DNA from: Bradyrhizobium sp. SZCCHNS1050
GTDB lineage: Bacteria > Pseudomonadota > Alphaproteobacteria > Rhizobiales > Xanthobacteraceae
Assembly (NCBI RefSeq): GCF_032484785.1
Contig: NZ_JAUETR010000004.1
Coordinates: 1 to 64,000, forward strand
DNA: 64,000 bases
Direction of reading: 5' to 3'
The notes beneath the pieces were generated by a model. It was not told the DNA's origin. It saw only the letters and a program-made list of their open reading frames with translations, and made no database searches. A program made the translations under genes and the position numbers. Positions 50,472-59,441 of this stretch are shown here, piece after piece (positions within the stretch are counted from its first letter, which is position 1; each line of letters begins with the position of its first letter).

Positions 50472-52205
50472 ATGAGCGGAGCAGATCACCCGGCCGGCGA
50501 CACCCATGATTGCGACGTGCTGGTGGTCGGCTCCGGCTGCGCCGGGCTGTCGGCGGCGGTCACCGCCGCCCATGCCGGGCTGAAGGTCATCGTCACCGAG
50601 AAGGAGCCGCGCTTCGGCGGCACCACGGCGCGCTCGGGCGGCTGGCTGTGGATTCCCGGCACATCGCTCGCCAAGGCCTGGGGCATCGATGAGCCGCCGG
50701 AGCTGGCACGCACCTATCTGCGCCATGAGGCCGGCAACAGTTTCGATGCGGCGCGCGTCGACGCGTTCCTGACCAAGGGCCCGGAGGCCGTCGACTTCTT
50801 CACCAGCAAGACAGCGCTGAAGTTCGACATGCCGCTGACCTTTCCGGACTACCACGCGGAGGCGCCGGGCGGCACCCAAGGCGGCCGCTCGATGGTGACG
50901 CGGCCGTTCGACGGCCGCGAGCTTGGGCGTCACATCGAGGATCTCGGCCAGCCCCTGCCCGAGCTCACCGTGTTCGGCATGATGCTCGGCTCCGGCAAGG
51001 AGATCATCCATTTCATGCGCGCGACCAAGTCGCTGGCGTCGGCGTTCTATGTCGCCAAGCGGCTGTCGAAGCATGCGCTGGACGTGCTGCGCCATGGCCG
51101 CGGCATGACGCTGACCAACGGCAATGCGCTGGCGGGACGGCTGGCGAAGTCCGCGTTCGATCTCGGCATTCCCCTGTGGCTGTCGTCGCCGGTGGCCGAG
51201 CTGATCCGCGACGGCGAGGCCGTGCGCGGCGCCGTGGTGACGCGGCAGGGCAAGCGCATCAGGGTCAATGCGCGGCTCGGCGTGGTGCTGGCCTGCGGCG
51301 GCTTCCCGCATGATGTCGACAGGCGCAAGGCAATGTTTCCGCATGCGCCGACCGGACAGGAGCATGTGTCGCCCGGACCGGTCGGCAACACCGGCGACGG
51401 CCTGCGGCTGGCCGAAGCCGTCGGCGGCCGGGTCGAAGACGGCCTGCCGCACGCGGCGGCCTGGGTGCCGGTCTCCGTCACCACGCGCAAGGACGGCAGC
51501 AAGGGCGTGATGCCGCACTTCATCGACCGCGCCAAGCCCGGCGTGATCGCGGTCACCGCGGACGGCGTGCGCTTCGCCAATGAAGGCAATTCCTACCACG
51601 ACTTCGTGCAGGCGATGGTCAAGGCGGCCAAGCCCGGCCGCGAGATCGCGGCCTGGCTGATCACCGATCACCGCTCGTTGCGCCGCTACGGCCTCGGCTG
51701 CGTGCCGCCGTTCCCGATGCCGCTCGGGCATCATCTGAGCACCGGCTATCTCAAGCGCGGCGCGACGCTCGCCGAGCTCGCGAGCACGACGGGCATCGAT
51801 CCGCGGGGGCTCGAAGCAACCGTCGCCGCGTTCAACGCCGATGCCGCGCTGGGCCAGGATCCCACATTCGGCAAGGGCTCGCGCGCCTACAATCGCTACC
51901 AGGGCGATGCGCTGCACGGGCCGAACCCGTGTGTGGCGCCGATCAAGGACGGGCCATTCTACGCCATCAAGATGGTGATCGGCGATCTCGGCACCTATGC
52001 CGGCATCCGCACCGATGCGCATGCCCGCGCGCTCGACGCCCAGGGCCACCCGATCGAGGGGCTCTATGCCGCCGGCAACGACATGGCGAGCATCATGGGC
52101 GGCAACTATCCGGGCGCCGGCATCACGCTGGGACCGGCGCTGACCTTCGGCTACATTGCCGGCCGGCATCTCGCCGAACGCGCTGGCCAAAGGAGCGCCG
52201 CATGA
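50472..52205 (+). CDS. FAD-dependent oxidoreductase, 3-ketosteroid dehydrogenase/fumarate-reductase type
   Basis: 577 residues. The FAD motif VVGSGCAGLSAAV (18-30) and the GG-rich block FGGTTARSGGWLWIPG fit the flavoprotein family of fumarate reductase and 3-oxosteroid 1-dehydrogenase. The closing GGNYPGAGITLGPALTFGYIAGR is also typical. It probably removes hydrogens alpha to a carbonyl. The next gene, an SDR, overlaps it by 4 bases (ATGA), so the two likely act in one pathway. Confidence 0.88.
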   Translation: MSGADHPAGDTHDCDVLVVGSGCAGLSAAVTAAHAGLKVIVTEKEPRFGGTTARSGGWLWIPGTSLAKAWGIDEPPELARTYLRHEAGNSFDAARVDAFLTKGPEAVDFFTSKTALKFDMPLTFPDYHAEAPGGTQGGRSMVTRPFDGRELGRHIEDLGQPLPELTVFGMMLGSGKEIIHFMRATKSLASAFYVAKRLSKHALDVLRHGRGMTLTNGNALAGRLAKSAFDLGIPLWLSSPVAELIRDGEAVRGAVVTRQGKRIRVNARLGVVLACGGFPHDVDRRKAMFPHAPTGQEHVSPGPVGNTGDGLRLAEAVGGRVEDGLPHAAAWVPVSVTTRKDGSKGVMPHFIDRAKPGVIAVTADGVRFANEGNSYHDFVQAMVKAAKPGREIAAWLITDHRSLRRYGLGCVPPFPMPLGHHLSTGYLKRGATLAELASTTGIDPRGLEATVAAFNADAALGQDPTFGKGSRAYNRYQGDALHGPNPCVAPIKDGPFYAIKMVIGDLGTYAGIRTDAHARALDAQGHPIEGLYAAGNDMASIMGGNYPGAGITLGPALTFGYIAGRHLAERAGQRSAA

Positions 52206-52963
52206 GCGACAGTCAGATGTTGGCCGGCAAGCTTGCGCTGGTCACGGGGGCGGCGCACGGCAATGGCCGCGCGATTGCGCTCGGCCTCGCCGGCCGCGGC
52301 GCCGATGTCGTCATCACCGACATCGACTTGGAGGGTGCCGAACGTTGCGCCGCCGAGATCCGCGAGCACGGCCGCCAGGCGTGGGCGCATCGGCTGGATG
52401 TCACCGACGCCGCCGGATGCACCGCATTGGCGGCGCAATTGCGCGCCGAGGTCGGCGCCATCTCGATCCTCGTCAACAATGCCGGCATCATCATCCGCGA
52501 GAACATCGACTCGCCGCGTGCGCCACAGAACTGGCAGCGCGTGCTCGACGTCAATCTCAACGGCGTGTTCAACGTCACCTACGCCTTCCTTGCCGCCTTG
52601 CGCGCGACGCGCGGCACGATCGTCAACATTGCATCCGTCGCCTCCTTCGTCGGCATCAGCAACACGCTCGGCTATTCGCCGTCCAAGGGCGGCGTGAAGT
52701 CGCTGACCCAGGCGCTGGCGCGCGAGCTCGCCGCGGACGGCATCCGCGTCAATGCCATCGCCCCCGGCGTGATCGCCACCGCGATGACGGAGTCGACCCG
52801 CAACGATCCCGAGCGGCTCGCCGGCTTCATGAGCCGCACGCCCCTCGGCCGCGTCGGCCAGCCCGAGGAGCTCGCTGGCCCGGTGGCGTTCCTGGTCTCC
52901 GACATGGCGTCCTACGTCAACGGCGTCACGCTGCCGGTCGACGGCGGCTTCCTGGCGGTGTAG
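52202..52963 (+). CDS. SDR family oxidoreductase
   Basis: 253 residues. TGAAHGNG (15-22), NNAG (92-95), Ser145 and Tyr158/Lys162 (YSPSK) form the complete classical SDR active site. YVNGVTLPVDGGFLAV ends it. Coupled by the ATGA overlap to the FAD dehydrogenase, it is likely an alcohol/ketone dehydrogenase of the same catabolic route. IclR follows 31 bases later. Confidence 0.92.
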   Translation: MSDSQMLAGKLALVTGAAHGNGRAIALGLAGRGADVVITDIDLEGAERCAAEIREHGRQAWAHRLDVTDAAGCTALAAQLRAEVGAISILVNNAGIIIRENIDSPRAPQNWQRVLDVNLNGVFNVTYAFLAALRATRGTIVNIASVASFVGISNTLGYSPSKGGVKSLTQALARELAADGIRVNAIAPGVIATAMTESTRNDPERLAGFMSRTPLGRVGQPEELAGPVAFLVSDMASYVNGVTLPVDGGFLAV

Positions 52964-52994
52964 GCACGGCGCCGGACCAGGGGCACAACAAGAC

Positions 52995-53783
52995 ATGGGA
53001 CGAGAGAGCCGCGGCATCCAGTCGATCGAGGTTGGCGGCACCTTGCTGCAGGCACTGGCCCGCAGCGGCGAGCCGATGATGCTGCGCGACCTCGCGCGCG
53101 AGGCCGGGCTGCCGCCGGCCAAGGCCCATCCCTACCTCGTCAGCTTCTCGCGCATCGGTTTGATCGAGCAGGACGAAACCACCGGCCGCTACGAGATCGG
53201 CCCGCTGGCGCTCGAGCTCGGCCTGATCAGCCTGCGGCGGCTGTCGGCGGTCCGGATCGCGACGCCGAAGATCGCAGCGCTCGCCGGCGCGATCGATCAC
53301 GCGGTGTCGCTCGCGGTGTGGGGCACCAATGGCCCAACCGTGGTGCGGCTTGAGGAGCCGAGCCATCCGGTGCACATCGTGATGCGCGTCGGCTCGATCA
53401 TGGCGCTGCTGGAGACGGCGACGGGCCGCGCGTTCGCGGCGTTCCTGCCGCCGAAGACCGTGAAGGCCGCGCTCGACACCGGCCTCGATCATCTCGGTGT
53501 CGGCTACAATCCGAAGCGCGCGCCGAAGAGCCCGAAAGTGGCGGAGATGCTGGCCGAGGTGCGCGCACAGGGCCTGGCGCGCGCCATCGGCGATCCGCTG
53601 CCCGGCGTCAATGCCTTCGCCGCACCGGTGTTCGATCACGCCGGCCACGTCGCACTGGTCATCACCGCGATGGGCCCGGCCGGCACCTTCGACGCCGGTT
53701 GGCAGTCCCCGCTCGCCAACCGCCTGCGCGCGTGTGCGGCCGAGATCTCCAAGCAGCTCGGCCACGGCATCGCGCAGCCGTGA
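52995..53783 (+). CDS. IclR-family transcriptional regulator
   Basis: 262 residues. An N-terminal winged helix-turn-helix (about 10-70, ARSGEPMMLRDLAREAGLPPAKAHPYLVSF) is followed by the GAF-like IclR effector domain. As the last plus-strand gene of the SBP-FAD-SDR unit it probably controls that unit in response to an aromatic or aliphatic acid. It is convergent with a GST. Confidence 0.92.
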   Translation: MGRESRGIQSIEVGGTLLQALARSGEPMMLRDLAREAGLPPAKAHPYLVSFSRIGLIEQDETTGRYEIGPLALELGLISLRRLSAVRIATPKIAALAGAIDHAVSLAVWGTNGPTVVRLEEPSHPVHIVMRVGSIMALLETATGRAFAAFLPPKTVKAALDTGLDHLGVGYNPKRAPKSPKVAEMLAEVRAQGLARAIGDPLPGVNAFAAPVFDHAGHVALVITAMGPAGTFDAGWQSPLANRLRACAAEISKQLGHGIAQP

Positions 53784-53786
53784 CGC

Positions 53787-54410
53787 TCAGGCCGCGACCG
53801 AGCGTTTCTCCGGCCACGGCTCGGCCCACGCCGGCAGCCGCATCAGGCCATCGAGCCAGCGCACGATGTTCGGAAACGACTCCATCGGCATCTCGGCCTC
53901 GCGCCAGTCGGTCGCCATCGAGGCGGCCGCGAAATCGGCGATGGTGAGCCGGTCGCAGGCGACGTGGCCGCGCGCCCGCAGATGCGCATCGAGCACGGCG
54001 GCGAAGGTCTTCAGGTTGGCGACCTTGCCGGCCAGCGTGGCACGGTCGGGCGCACCGAGGCCGAACGTCTTGCGGACGATGTGCTCGAAATAGAACGGTC
54101 CGACCGCCGGCGCCCAGTGGCAGTCGTTCCACGCCAGCCAGCGCAGCACCTCGATCTGCTCCTGCGGATTGCGCGCCGGCCACATGTCGCAGCTCTCGCG
54201 GATGCAGAGGTGCGCCATGATGGCGGTCGACTCCCACAGCACGGTGTCGCCGTCGACCAGCACCGGCGCCTTCATATTCGGGTTGAGCGCGGCGAACTCC
54301 GGCGTCTTCAGGCCGCGGCTGATGTCGATGAACTCGGCGGGCACGCCGAGATGCTTGACCAGCGCGAGCACGCGGCGCGGCGCCTGGGCCTTGATCCAGT
54401 AGATCTTCAT
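53787..54410 (-). CDS. Glutathione S-transferase family protein
   Basis: 207 residues. N-terminal thioredoxin-like domain (MKIYWIKAQAPRRVLALVKHLGVPAEFIDI) with the conserved NPNMKAPVLVDGDTVLWESTAIM block that includes the cis-Pro and glutathione-binding Glu-Ser. The helical C-terminal domain ends near WAEPWPEKR. It conjugates or isomerises small molecules with glutathione. The ATG at 54410 replaces an in-frame upstream start lacking homology. It is 3 bases from the IclR stop on the other strand. Confidence 0.9.
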   Translation of the reverse strand: MKIYWIKAQAPRRVLALVKHLGVPAEFIDISRGLKTPEFAALNPNMKAPVLVDGDTVLWESTAIMAHLCIRESCDMWPARNPQEQIEVLRWLAWNDCHWAPAVGPFYFEHIVRKTFGLGAPDRATLAGKVANLKTFAAVLDAHLRARGHVACDRLTIADFAAASMATDWREAEMPMESFPNIVRWLDGLMRLPAWAEPWPEKRSVAA

Positions 54411-54521
54411 GACGGGTCTCCATCTCCTGTGCCTTGAAGACGAACGTCGCAGCACCGGATCGACAGTGACGGAGCAAAAATTCAGCGGCGGTTCCGCCGA
54501 CTCGTACGGTTCCCGTAGCCG

Positions 54522-56123
54522 TCACATCGCGCGCACCGCCGCCCGTGCGGTGAGAATGCAACCCGGCAGGAACGTGCCCTCCAGCGAACGCTTGCCCGAC
54601 GCGCCGCCGCCGCCGAAGCCGGCGGCTTCGCCGACCGCATAGAGCCCGCCGATCGGCGCACCCGTGGTGTCGAGCACCCGGCTCTGCAGATCAGTCTTGA
54701 GGCCGCCGAGGCTCTTGCGGGTAATCAGTTGCATATGAATGGCGATGTAAGGCCCGGCGCCCGGGGCCTGCAGCGGCGCAGGCTTGCAGGTGCGGAGCTT
54801 GTCGGGGCCCCATTGCCGCGCGTGCAGGATGCGGCGCAACTGGTCGTCATTGTGGAGCTTGTCGCCATTCCCAAAGTTCGCGTCGAAGGCGTCGGCGGTG
54901 GCCTGCAGCACCTCCGGCTTCACGTCGCCGGTGCCGGTCAGCGCATTCATCTTGGCGGCGAGACCGGTCAGCGTCTCGTCGACCAGGAAATGCCGGCTCT
55001 CGCGCTGCATCTGCCTGACCAGGCGATGATTGCCGAGTAGGGTCTCCTTGAGGAACATCGGCATCTGCCGGTCGCGGATGCGCGGATTGTGCTCGGCGCC
55101 GGAGATGGCGAACTCCTTGGCAGCGATGCGCCAGTTCAACAAATGCCACGTATACGGCTTCTCCTGCGCCGCGACGCGCTGGCACAGATCATGGGTGTCG
55201 AAGCCGGTCACCAGCGGCTCGGGCCCGATGCGCTCGCCCCTGTGATTGAGCCACAATGCCGATTTGCACGGCACCAGCGACAGGCCATGGCCCTCGAAAT
55301 GCGGAAACGGATGCGGGATGCCGGCGGCGTAGTTCCACATCTCGCCGGCATGCGTGATCTCGGCGCCGAACGCCTCGGCCGCGTGGTGATGCAACTTGCC
55401 GTCGGAGAACGGATGCGCGCCATTGAGCATCGCCGCCGGCAGCGGCCGGCCCTTGATCCAGTTGGCGCGGGCCTCCGCATGGCTGCCATTGAGGCCGCCC
55501 ATCGCCAGCACCGTCAGCGGCGCGGCGATGCGGATTTCGGCGCCCGTCTCCTCGTTGACGGCAACAACGCCCGCCACGGCGCCGGCAGCACGATCGAGGC
55601 TGACGACGCGGTGACGGTGCAGCACCGTCAGCCTGCCGCCACCGTCGGCCGCGCGCATCGCTTCGATCATTACGCGCGTGAGCCGCTGCGAGGTGCCCCA
55701 GACGATGTGATAGCGCGGCAGCGCATTGCCGTCGCCGTGCCGGCCGCGCTCGACCCAGTTCACTGCCGGCATGAACGTCACGCCGTGCGCCAGCAGCCAG
55801 TCGTAGACCTCGCTGCGCGAATGCGTGACGTAGTAGCGCGCCCATTGCAGCGGCCAGTGCTCGGCGGCATCGAGCTCGCCAAACCTGATCCAGTCGCGCA
55901 ACGCGATCTCCGGCGTATCCGGGATCTTCATGCGCGCCTGCAGCGGCGTGCCGATCAGCGCCATGCCGCCGAATGCCCACAACGCCAGCCCGCCGAGCCG
56001 CTCGGGCGTGTCCCGGTCCACGATCGTCACCGACTTGCCGGCGCGCAGTGCCTCCAGCGCGGTGACGATGCCGGCAAGACCGCCGCCGGCGATGACAACA
56101 TCGGATTGCAGCGTCGCGCTCAT
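54522..56123 (-). CDS. FAD-binding dehydrogenase (second type)
   Basis: 533 residues. The FAD site DVVIAGGGLAGIVTALEAL (8-26) is followed by RLGGLALWAFGGMALIGTP and, near the end, GGLYAVGEAAGFGGGGASGKRSLEGTFL, as in the large FAD-binding dehydrogenases of the fumarate reductase superfamily. It differs clearly from the plus-strand paralogue at 50472. It begins one base after the ThDP-enzyme gene ends, hence an operon. Substrate unknown. Confidence 0.88.
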   Translation of the reverse strand: MSATLQSDVVIAGGGLAGIVTALEALRAGKSVTIVDRDTPERLGGLALWAFGGMALIGTPLQARMKIPDTPEIALRDWIRFGELDAAEHWPLQWARYYVTHSRSEVYDWLLAHGVTFMPAVNWVERGRHGDGNALPRYHIVWGTSQRLTRVMIEAMRAADGGGRLTVLHRHRVVSLDRAAGAVAGVVAVNEETGAEIRIAAPLTVLAMGGLNGSHAEARANWIKGRPLPAAMLNGAHPFSDGKLHHHAAEAFGAEITHAGEMWNYAAGIPHPFPHFEGHGLSLVPCKSALWLNHRGERIGPEPLVTGFDTHDLCQRVAAQEKPYTWHLLNWRIAAKEFAISGAEHNPRIRDRQMPMFLKETLLGNHRLVRQMQRESRHFLVDETLTGLAAKMNALTGTGDVKPEVLQATADAFDANFGNGDKLHNDDQLRRILHARQWGPDKLRTCKPAPLQAPGAGPYIAIHMQLITRKSLGGLKTDLQSRVLDTTGAPIGGLYAVGEAAGFGGGGASGKRSLEGTFLPGCILTARAAVRAM

Positions 56124-56124
56124 G

Positions 56125-57846
56125 TCACGGCGCGATCTTGCGCTTGAGCATCCGCGCCACCGGCAGCGGAACACGGTCGAGCGATCCCAGGAGGTGCGGC
56201 AGGAGCTTCAGCTTGAGGCCGGTCAGCGCTGGCGGCACCATCGCCTCGATCAGATGGGGCCCCGGCCGCGCCAGCGCCCCCTGCAAGGCGCTGGTGAGTT
56301 CGTCCGGCGTGGTGACGCGGGTCGATCGCACGCCCATGCCGTCGGCGATCTGCGCGAGCTTGAGGACCGGCCCGTGCAGGTCGAGCTGCGCCCGCGCCTT
56401 CGGTCCGATCTCCTCGGCGCCGACCCGTTCCAGCTCGACGTTGAGCACCGAGTAGGAGGCGTTGTTGAAGATGATGGCGGTGACGTTGAGCCGCTCGCGC
56501 GCGATCGTCCACAGCGACTGGATCGTGTACATCGAGCTGCCGTCGCCGATCAGCGCGATCACCGGCCGGTCGGGACAGGCGATCGCCGCCCCGATCGCAT
56601 TCGGCAGCCCCTGCCCGATGGCGCCGCCGGTCAAAGTGATCAGATCGTGGCGTGGCGCGCCCGCGGTGAATTTCGACAGCATCAGGCCGGAGCTGATCGC
56701 CTCGTCGATGATGATGGCGTTCTCGGGCAGGAGATGACCGACGGCCTTGCAGACCTTTTCCGCGGTCAGCTTCTTGCCGCGCGGACGCCCGGGCCGCGAG
56801 GCCGGCGACAATACCGGCGTGGCGCGCCCGGCCTCCAGGGCGGCGGCAAGCCTGGTCAGGCTGCACGCGGCGTGCTGCGCCGGCGTCGACAAGGTCAGCA
56901 CCTTGCAGCCGTCATGTGGCAGATAGCTCTTCTTGCCGGGATAGGCGAAGAACGACACCGGCGCCTTGGCGTCGACCAGGATCAGGGTGTCGATCTCCTT
57001 GAGCTGGATCTGCGCCATCTCGGCGAGATAGGCGATCCGCTCGACGGCCGGCAGGCCCGCTCCACGCTGCATGCGTGTCGGAAACGTTTCGGCGTAGACT
57101 TTCACACCGCAGGTCGCGGCGATGCGCGCGGCCGCCAGCAGCGACTCCTCGTGCAGCGCCGTGCCTCCGAGTAGAAAAGCGCTGCGGCCGCCCGCCCTGA
57201 TCGCCTCGGCGACGGCCTGCACGGTCGCATCGTCCGCAGGCGCCGGCGGCTCGATCACCGGCGCCGGCTCGGCGACGCCGCCCTCACCCCAGGACACGTC
57301 GGCCGGCAGGATCAGCGTCGCGACCTGTCCGGGCCAGGAGCACGCCGCCTTCACGGCCGCCACCGCGTCGCGGCACAGCTCCGACGTCACCTGCGAGGTC
57401 CAGACGAATTCCGGCGAGACGTTGCGCGCGACGGTCTCGATATCGGACTGGAGCTGCGCGTCATAAGGGACATGATAGGTGGCGTGGTCGCCGACGATGT
57501 TGACGACGGGCACCTTGCCCTTGCGCGCATTGTGCAGATTGGCGAGGCCGTTGCCGAGGCCGCAACCGAGATGCAGCAGCGTTGCCGCGGGCGTGCCGGT
57601 CATCCGGGCGTAGCCGTCCGCCGCACCGGTCGCCACCCCTTCGAACAGGCACAGTACGGCGCGCATCTCCGGCGCGGAGTCCAGCGCCGCGACGAAATGC
57701 ATCTCGGAGGTGCCAGGATTGGTGAAGCAGACCCGAATGCCGGAATTGACCAGGGTCCGTATCAGAGCTTGTGCGCCGTTGGGCATGAGAAAAGCCTGTT
57801 GCGGGGAAACTGCCGCAGCTCGGGGCGACTTGGCCGGCCCCGCCAT
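56125..57846 (-). CDS. Thiamine diphosphate-dependent enzyme, acetolactate synthase-like
   Basis: 573 residues in the three-domain ALS/benzoylformate-decarboxylase fold. The activating Glu69 lies in LFEGVATGAADGYARM, and the ThDP/Mg motif is GDGSS (434-438) ending NN at 461-462. It lacks a small subunit gene nearby and so is unlikely to be the biosynthetic ilvB. It could be a decarboxylase or C-C lyase acting with the FAD dehydrogenase. A later start at 57786 (MPNGAQALI) is possible. The LysR gene is divergent. Confidence 0.85.
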   Translation of the reverse strand: MAGPAKSPRAAAVSPQQAFLMPNGAQALIRTLVNSGIRVCFTNPGTSEMHFVAALDSAPEMRAVLCLFEGVATGAADGYARMTGTPAATLLHLGCGLGNGLANLHNARKGKVPVVNIVGDHATYHVPYDAQLQSDIETVARNVSPEFVWTSQVTSELCRDAVAAVKAACSWPGQVATLILPADVSWGEGGVAEPAPVIEPPAPADDATVQAVAEAIRAGGRSAFLLGGTALHEESLLAAARIAATCGVKVYAETFPTRMQRGAGLPAVERIAYLAEMAQIQLKEIDTLILVDAKAPVSFFAYPGKKSYLPHDGCKVLTLSTPAQHAACSLTRLAAALEAGRATPVLSPASRPGRPRGKKLTAEKVCKAVGHLLPENAIIIDEAISSGLMLSKFTAGAPRHDLITLTGGAIGQGLPNAIGAAIACPDRPVIALIGDGSSMYTIQSLWTIARERLNVTAIIFNNASYSVLNVELERVGAEEIGPKARAQLDLHGPVLKLAQIADGMGVRSTRVTTPDELTSALQGALARPGPHLIEAMVPPALTGLKLKLLPHLLGSLDRVPLPVARMLKRKIAP

Positions 57847-57876
57847 GGCATTTCCCCTGTTTGTATTTGTGCCATT

Positions 57877-57903
57877 TTGGAATTGACGGTCTCAGAAATC
57901 CAA
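57877..57903. promoter_or_regulatory. Inverted arms TTGGA/TCCAA in ThDP enzyme-LysR intergenic region
   Basis: TTGGA at 57877-57881 and TCCAA at 57899-57903 sit between the divergent ThDP-enzyme and LysR genes, a place where LysR regulators usually bind. Weak evidence; the spacing is longer than a classic T-N11-A box. Confidence 0.25.
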
Positions 57904-57941
57904 TGAATTGTTATGCTTTGATCAATGAGCTGGGGTCATCG

Positions 57942-59000
57942 ATGCACACACCAACGTTGCGTCAGTTGCAGCAGCTGGTCTACCTCGCGGAAGAGCGGCA
58001 TTTCGCCCGGGCCGCCAAGCGCGCCCATGTCACCCAGTCGGCGCTGAGCCGCAGCCTGCAGACCCTGGAGGACGAAGCGGGGATGCGGCTGTTCGACCGC
58101 AGCTCGCGCTCGGTGGAGATCACGGCGGTCGGCGAACGGCTGGTGGCGCGGGCGCGCTCGCTGTTGTCGGGCGCCGACGATCTCGGCCGCGAGATGCGGC
58201 TGTTGCGCTCGGGCGATGCCGGCCAGGTGACGGTGGGCGTCGGCGCGTTCACGGGCCTAGTGCTGCTGCCGGATGCGATGGCGCAGCTGTATGCCGAGCA
58301 TCCATCCGTGCGCATCAAGCTGGTGCAGGACAATTGGCGCGCCCTGATGGACGTGCTGCAACAAGGCAAGCTCGATTTCTTCCTGGCGCACATCACCGAC
58401 ATCAGGACCGACGACAGCCTGGACCTCGAACCGCTCGGAAGCCTTCCCGGCTACTTCTACTGCCGGCCGACCCATCCGTTGGCGGGGCGACGGGAGCTGT
58501 CGGCGCGCGATCTGGCCGGCCAGCACTTCGCCTCCGTCGCGCTGCCGCCGGACTTCAGCCGGCGGCTGGACGACCTGATCGCCGCGCCACGGGGACGCGG
58601 TTTCAATGTCGCCCTCGAATCCGAGAACGCCGGCCTGCTGGTGCAAATGGCGGTCCGCTCGGACGTCGTGCTCGTCGCGGGGGATGCGGTCGTCACCCAC
58701 GAGCTGGCCTCCGGTCAGCTGGTCCGGCTCAATGTGGCCGAGCTGAAAGAGCCGCGCGCATCCGACCTGCTGCTGGCGCAGTTCGGCATCCTGCGCCTGA
58801 AGGGCCGCACGCTGTCGCCGGCGGCGATGATGCTGATGGACATGGTGCGCGCGCAAGCCGCGCAAATGCTGACCGGACCGCGCCGGCCGCCGGCTCCGCG
58901 CGCCGCACGCAACGCGCATCGATCTCGGCCGAGATCACGCAAGAAGCCGGGTGCACCCCGGCGCAACCGGTCGCGAAGTCATACCAGGAGCAAAGCCTGA
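57942..59000 (+). CDS. LysR-family transcriptional regulator
   Basis: 352 residues. N-terminal winged helix (TLRQLQQLVYLAEERHFARAAKRAHVTQSALSRSLQTLE) and a PBP-like effector domain from about 95. A basic Arg/Pro-rich tail beyond 305 (RPRSRKKPGAPRRNRSRS) is unusual. The gene diverges from the ThDP/FAD pair, so it is the likely activator of that operon. The ATG at 57942 begins at the family start; in-frame ATG at 57903 is possible. Confidence 0.92.
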   Translation: MHTPTLRQLQQLVYLAEERHFARAAKRAHVTQSALSRSLQTLEDEAGMRLFDRSSRSVEITAVGERLVARARSLLSGADDLGREMRLLRSGDAGQVTVGVGAFTGLVLLPDAMAQLYAEHPSVRIKLVQDNWRALMDVLQQGKLDFFLAHITDIRTDDSLDLEPLGSLPGYFYCRPTHPLAGRRELSARDLAGQHFASVALPPDFSRRLDDLIAAPRGRGFNVALESENAGLLVQMAVRSDVVLVAGDAVVTHELASGQLVRLNVAELKEPRASDLLLAQFGILRLKGRTLSPAAMMLMDMVRAQAAQMLTGPRRPPAPRAARNAHRSRPRSRKKPGAPRRNRSRSHTRSKA

Positions 59001-59021
59001 CCGGGGCGTGGCCCTGCGCCA

Positions 59022-59432
59022 TCATCCGACGGCCGCGCGGCGCGACATCTCCTCCAGAACCCGCATTGCCTGCTCTGCCTGCGCTTCGGGTACGAACAGG
59101 TGATCATGATGAAAGGCCGAGACCGCGTTGACACTGATGCCGGCCCCTGCGAGGCAGGTCGTGACTGCGGCGAGGAAGCCGACCGCATCGAGCGCTGATC
59201 GCACCGACAGCGTGATCAGGCGCGCGACGAACTGATACGGCAGCCCGGCCTGCTCGGCGTCCTCGCGCCGGACGATCAGCGTGATCCCTTCGCGCTCGCG
59301 AAACAGCATCAACGGCGTCAGCTCGGCCGGGATGTCGTGATGCGTATCGACGGTGCAGAACACGAATACGCCGTCCTGCAGCTCGGGAGCCATCGTGCGC
59401 AGCAGCGTATCGAGGTTGCGTCCGCCCGCCAT
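59022..59432 (-). CDS. ACT domain-containing protein
   Basis: 136 residues. Two ACT-like beta-alpha units: an N-terminal unit (FVFCTVDTHHDIPAELTPLMLFREREGITLIV) and a second around FLAAVTTCLAGAGISVNAVSAFHHDHLFVPE. Stand-alone ACT proteins of this type bind amino acids and regulate. It begins 9 bases after the glutathionyl-hydroquinone reductase ends and is probably co-transcribed. Confidence 0.85.
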   Translation of the reverse strand: MAGGRNLDTLLRTMAPELQDGVFVFCTVDTHHDIPAELTPLMLFREREGITLIVRREDAEQAGLPYQFVARLITLSVRSALDAVGFLAAVTTCLAGAGISVNAVSAFHHDHLFVPEAQAEQAMRVLEEMSRRAAVG

Positions 59433-59441
59433 GGATCCCCG

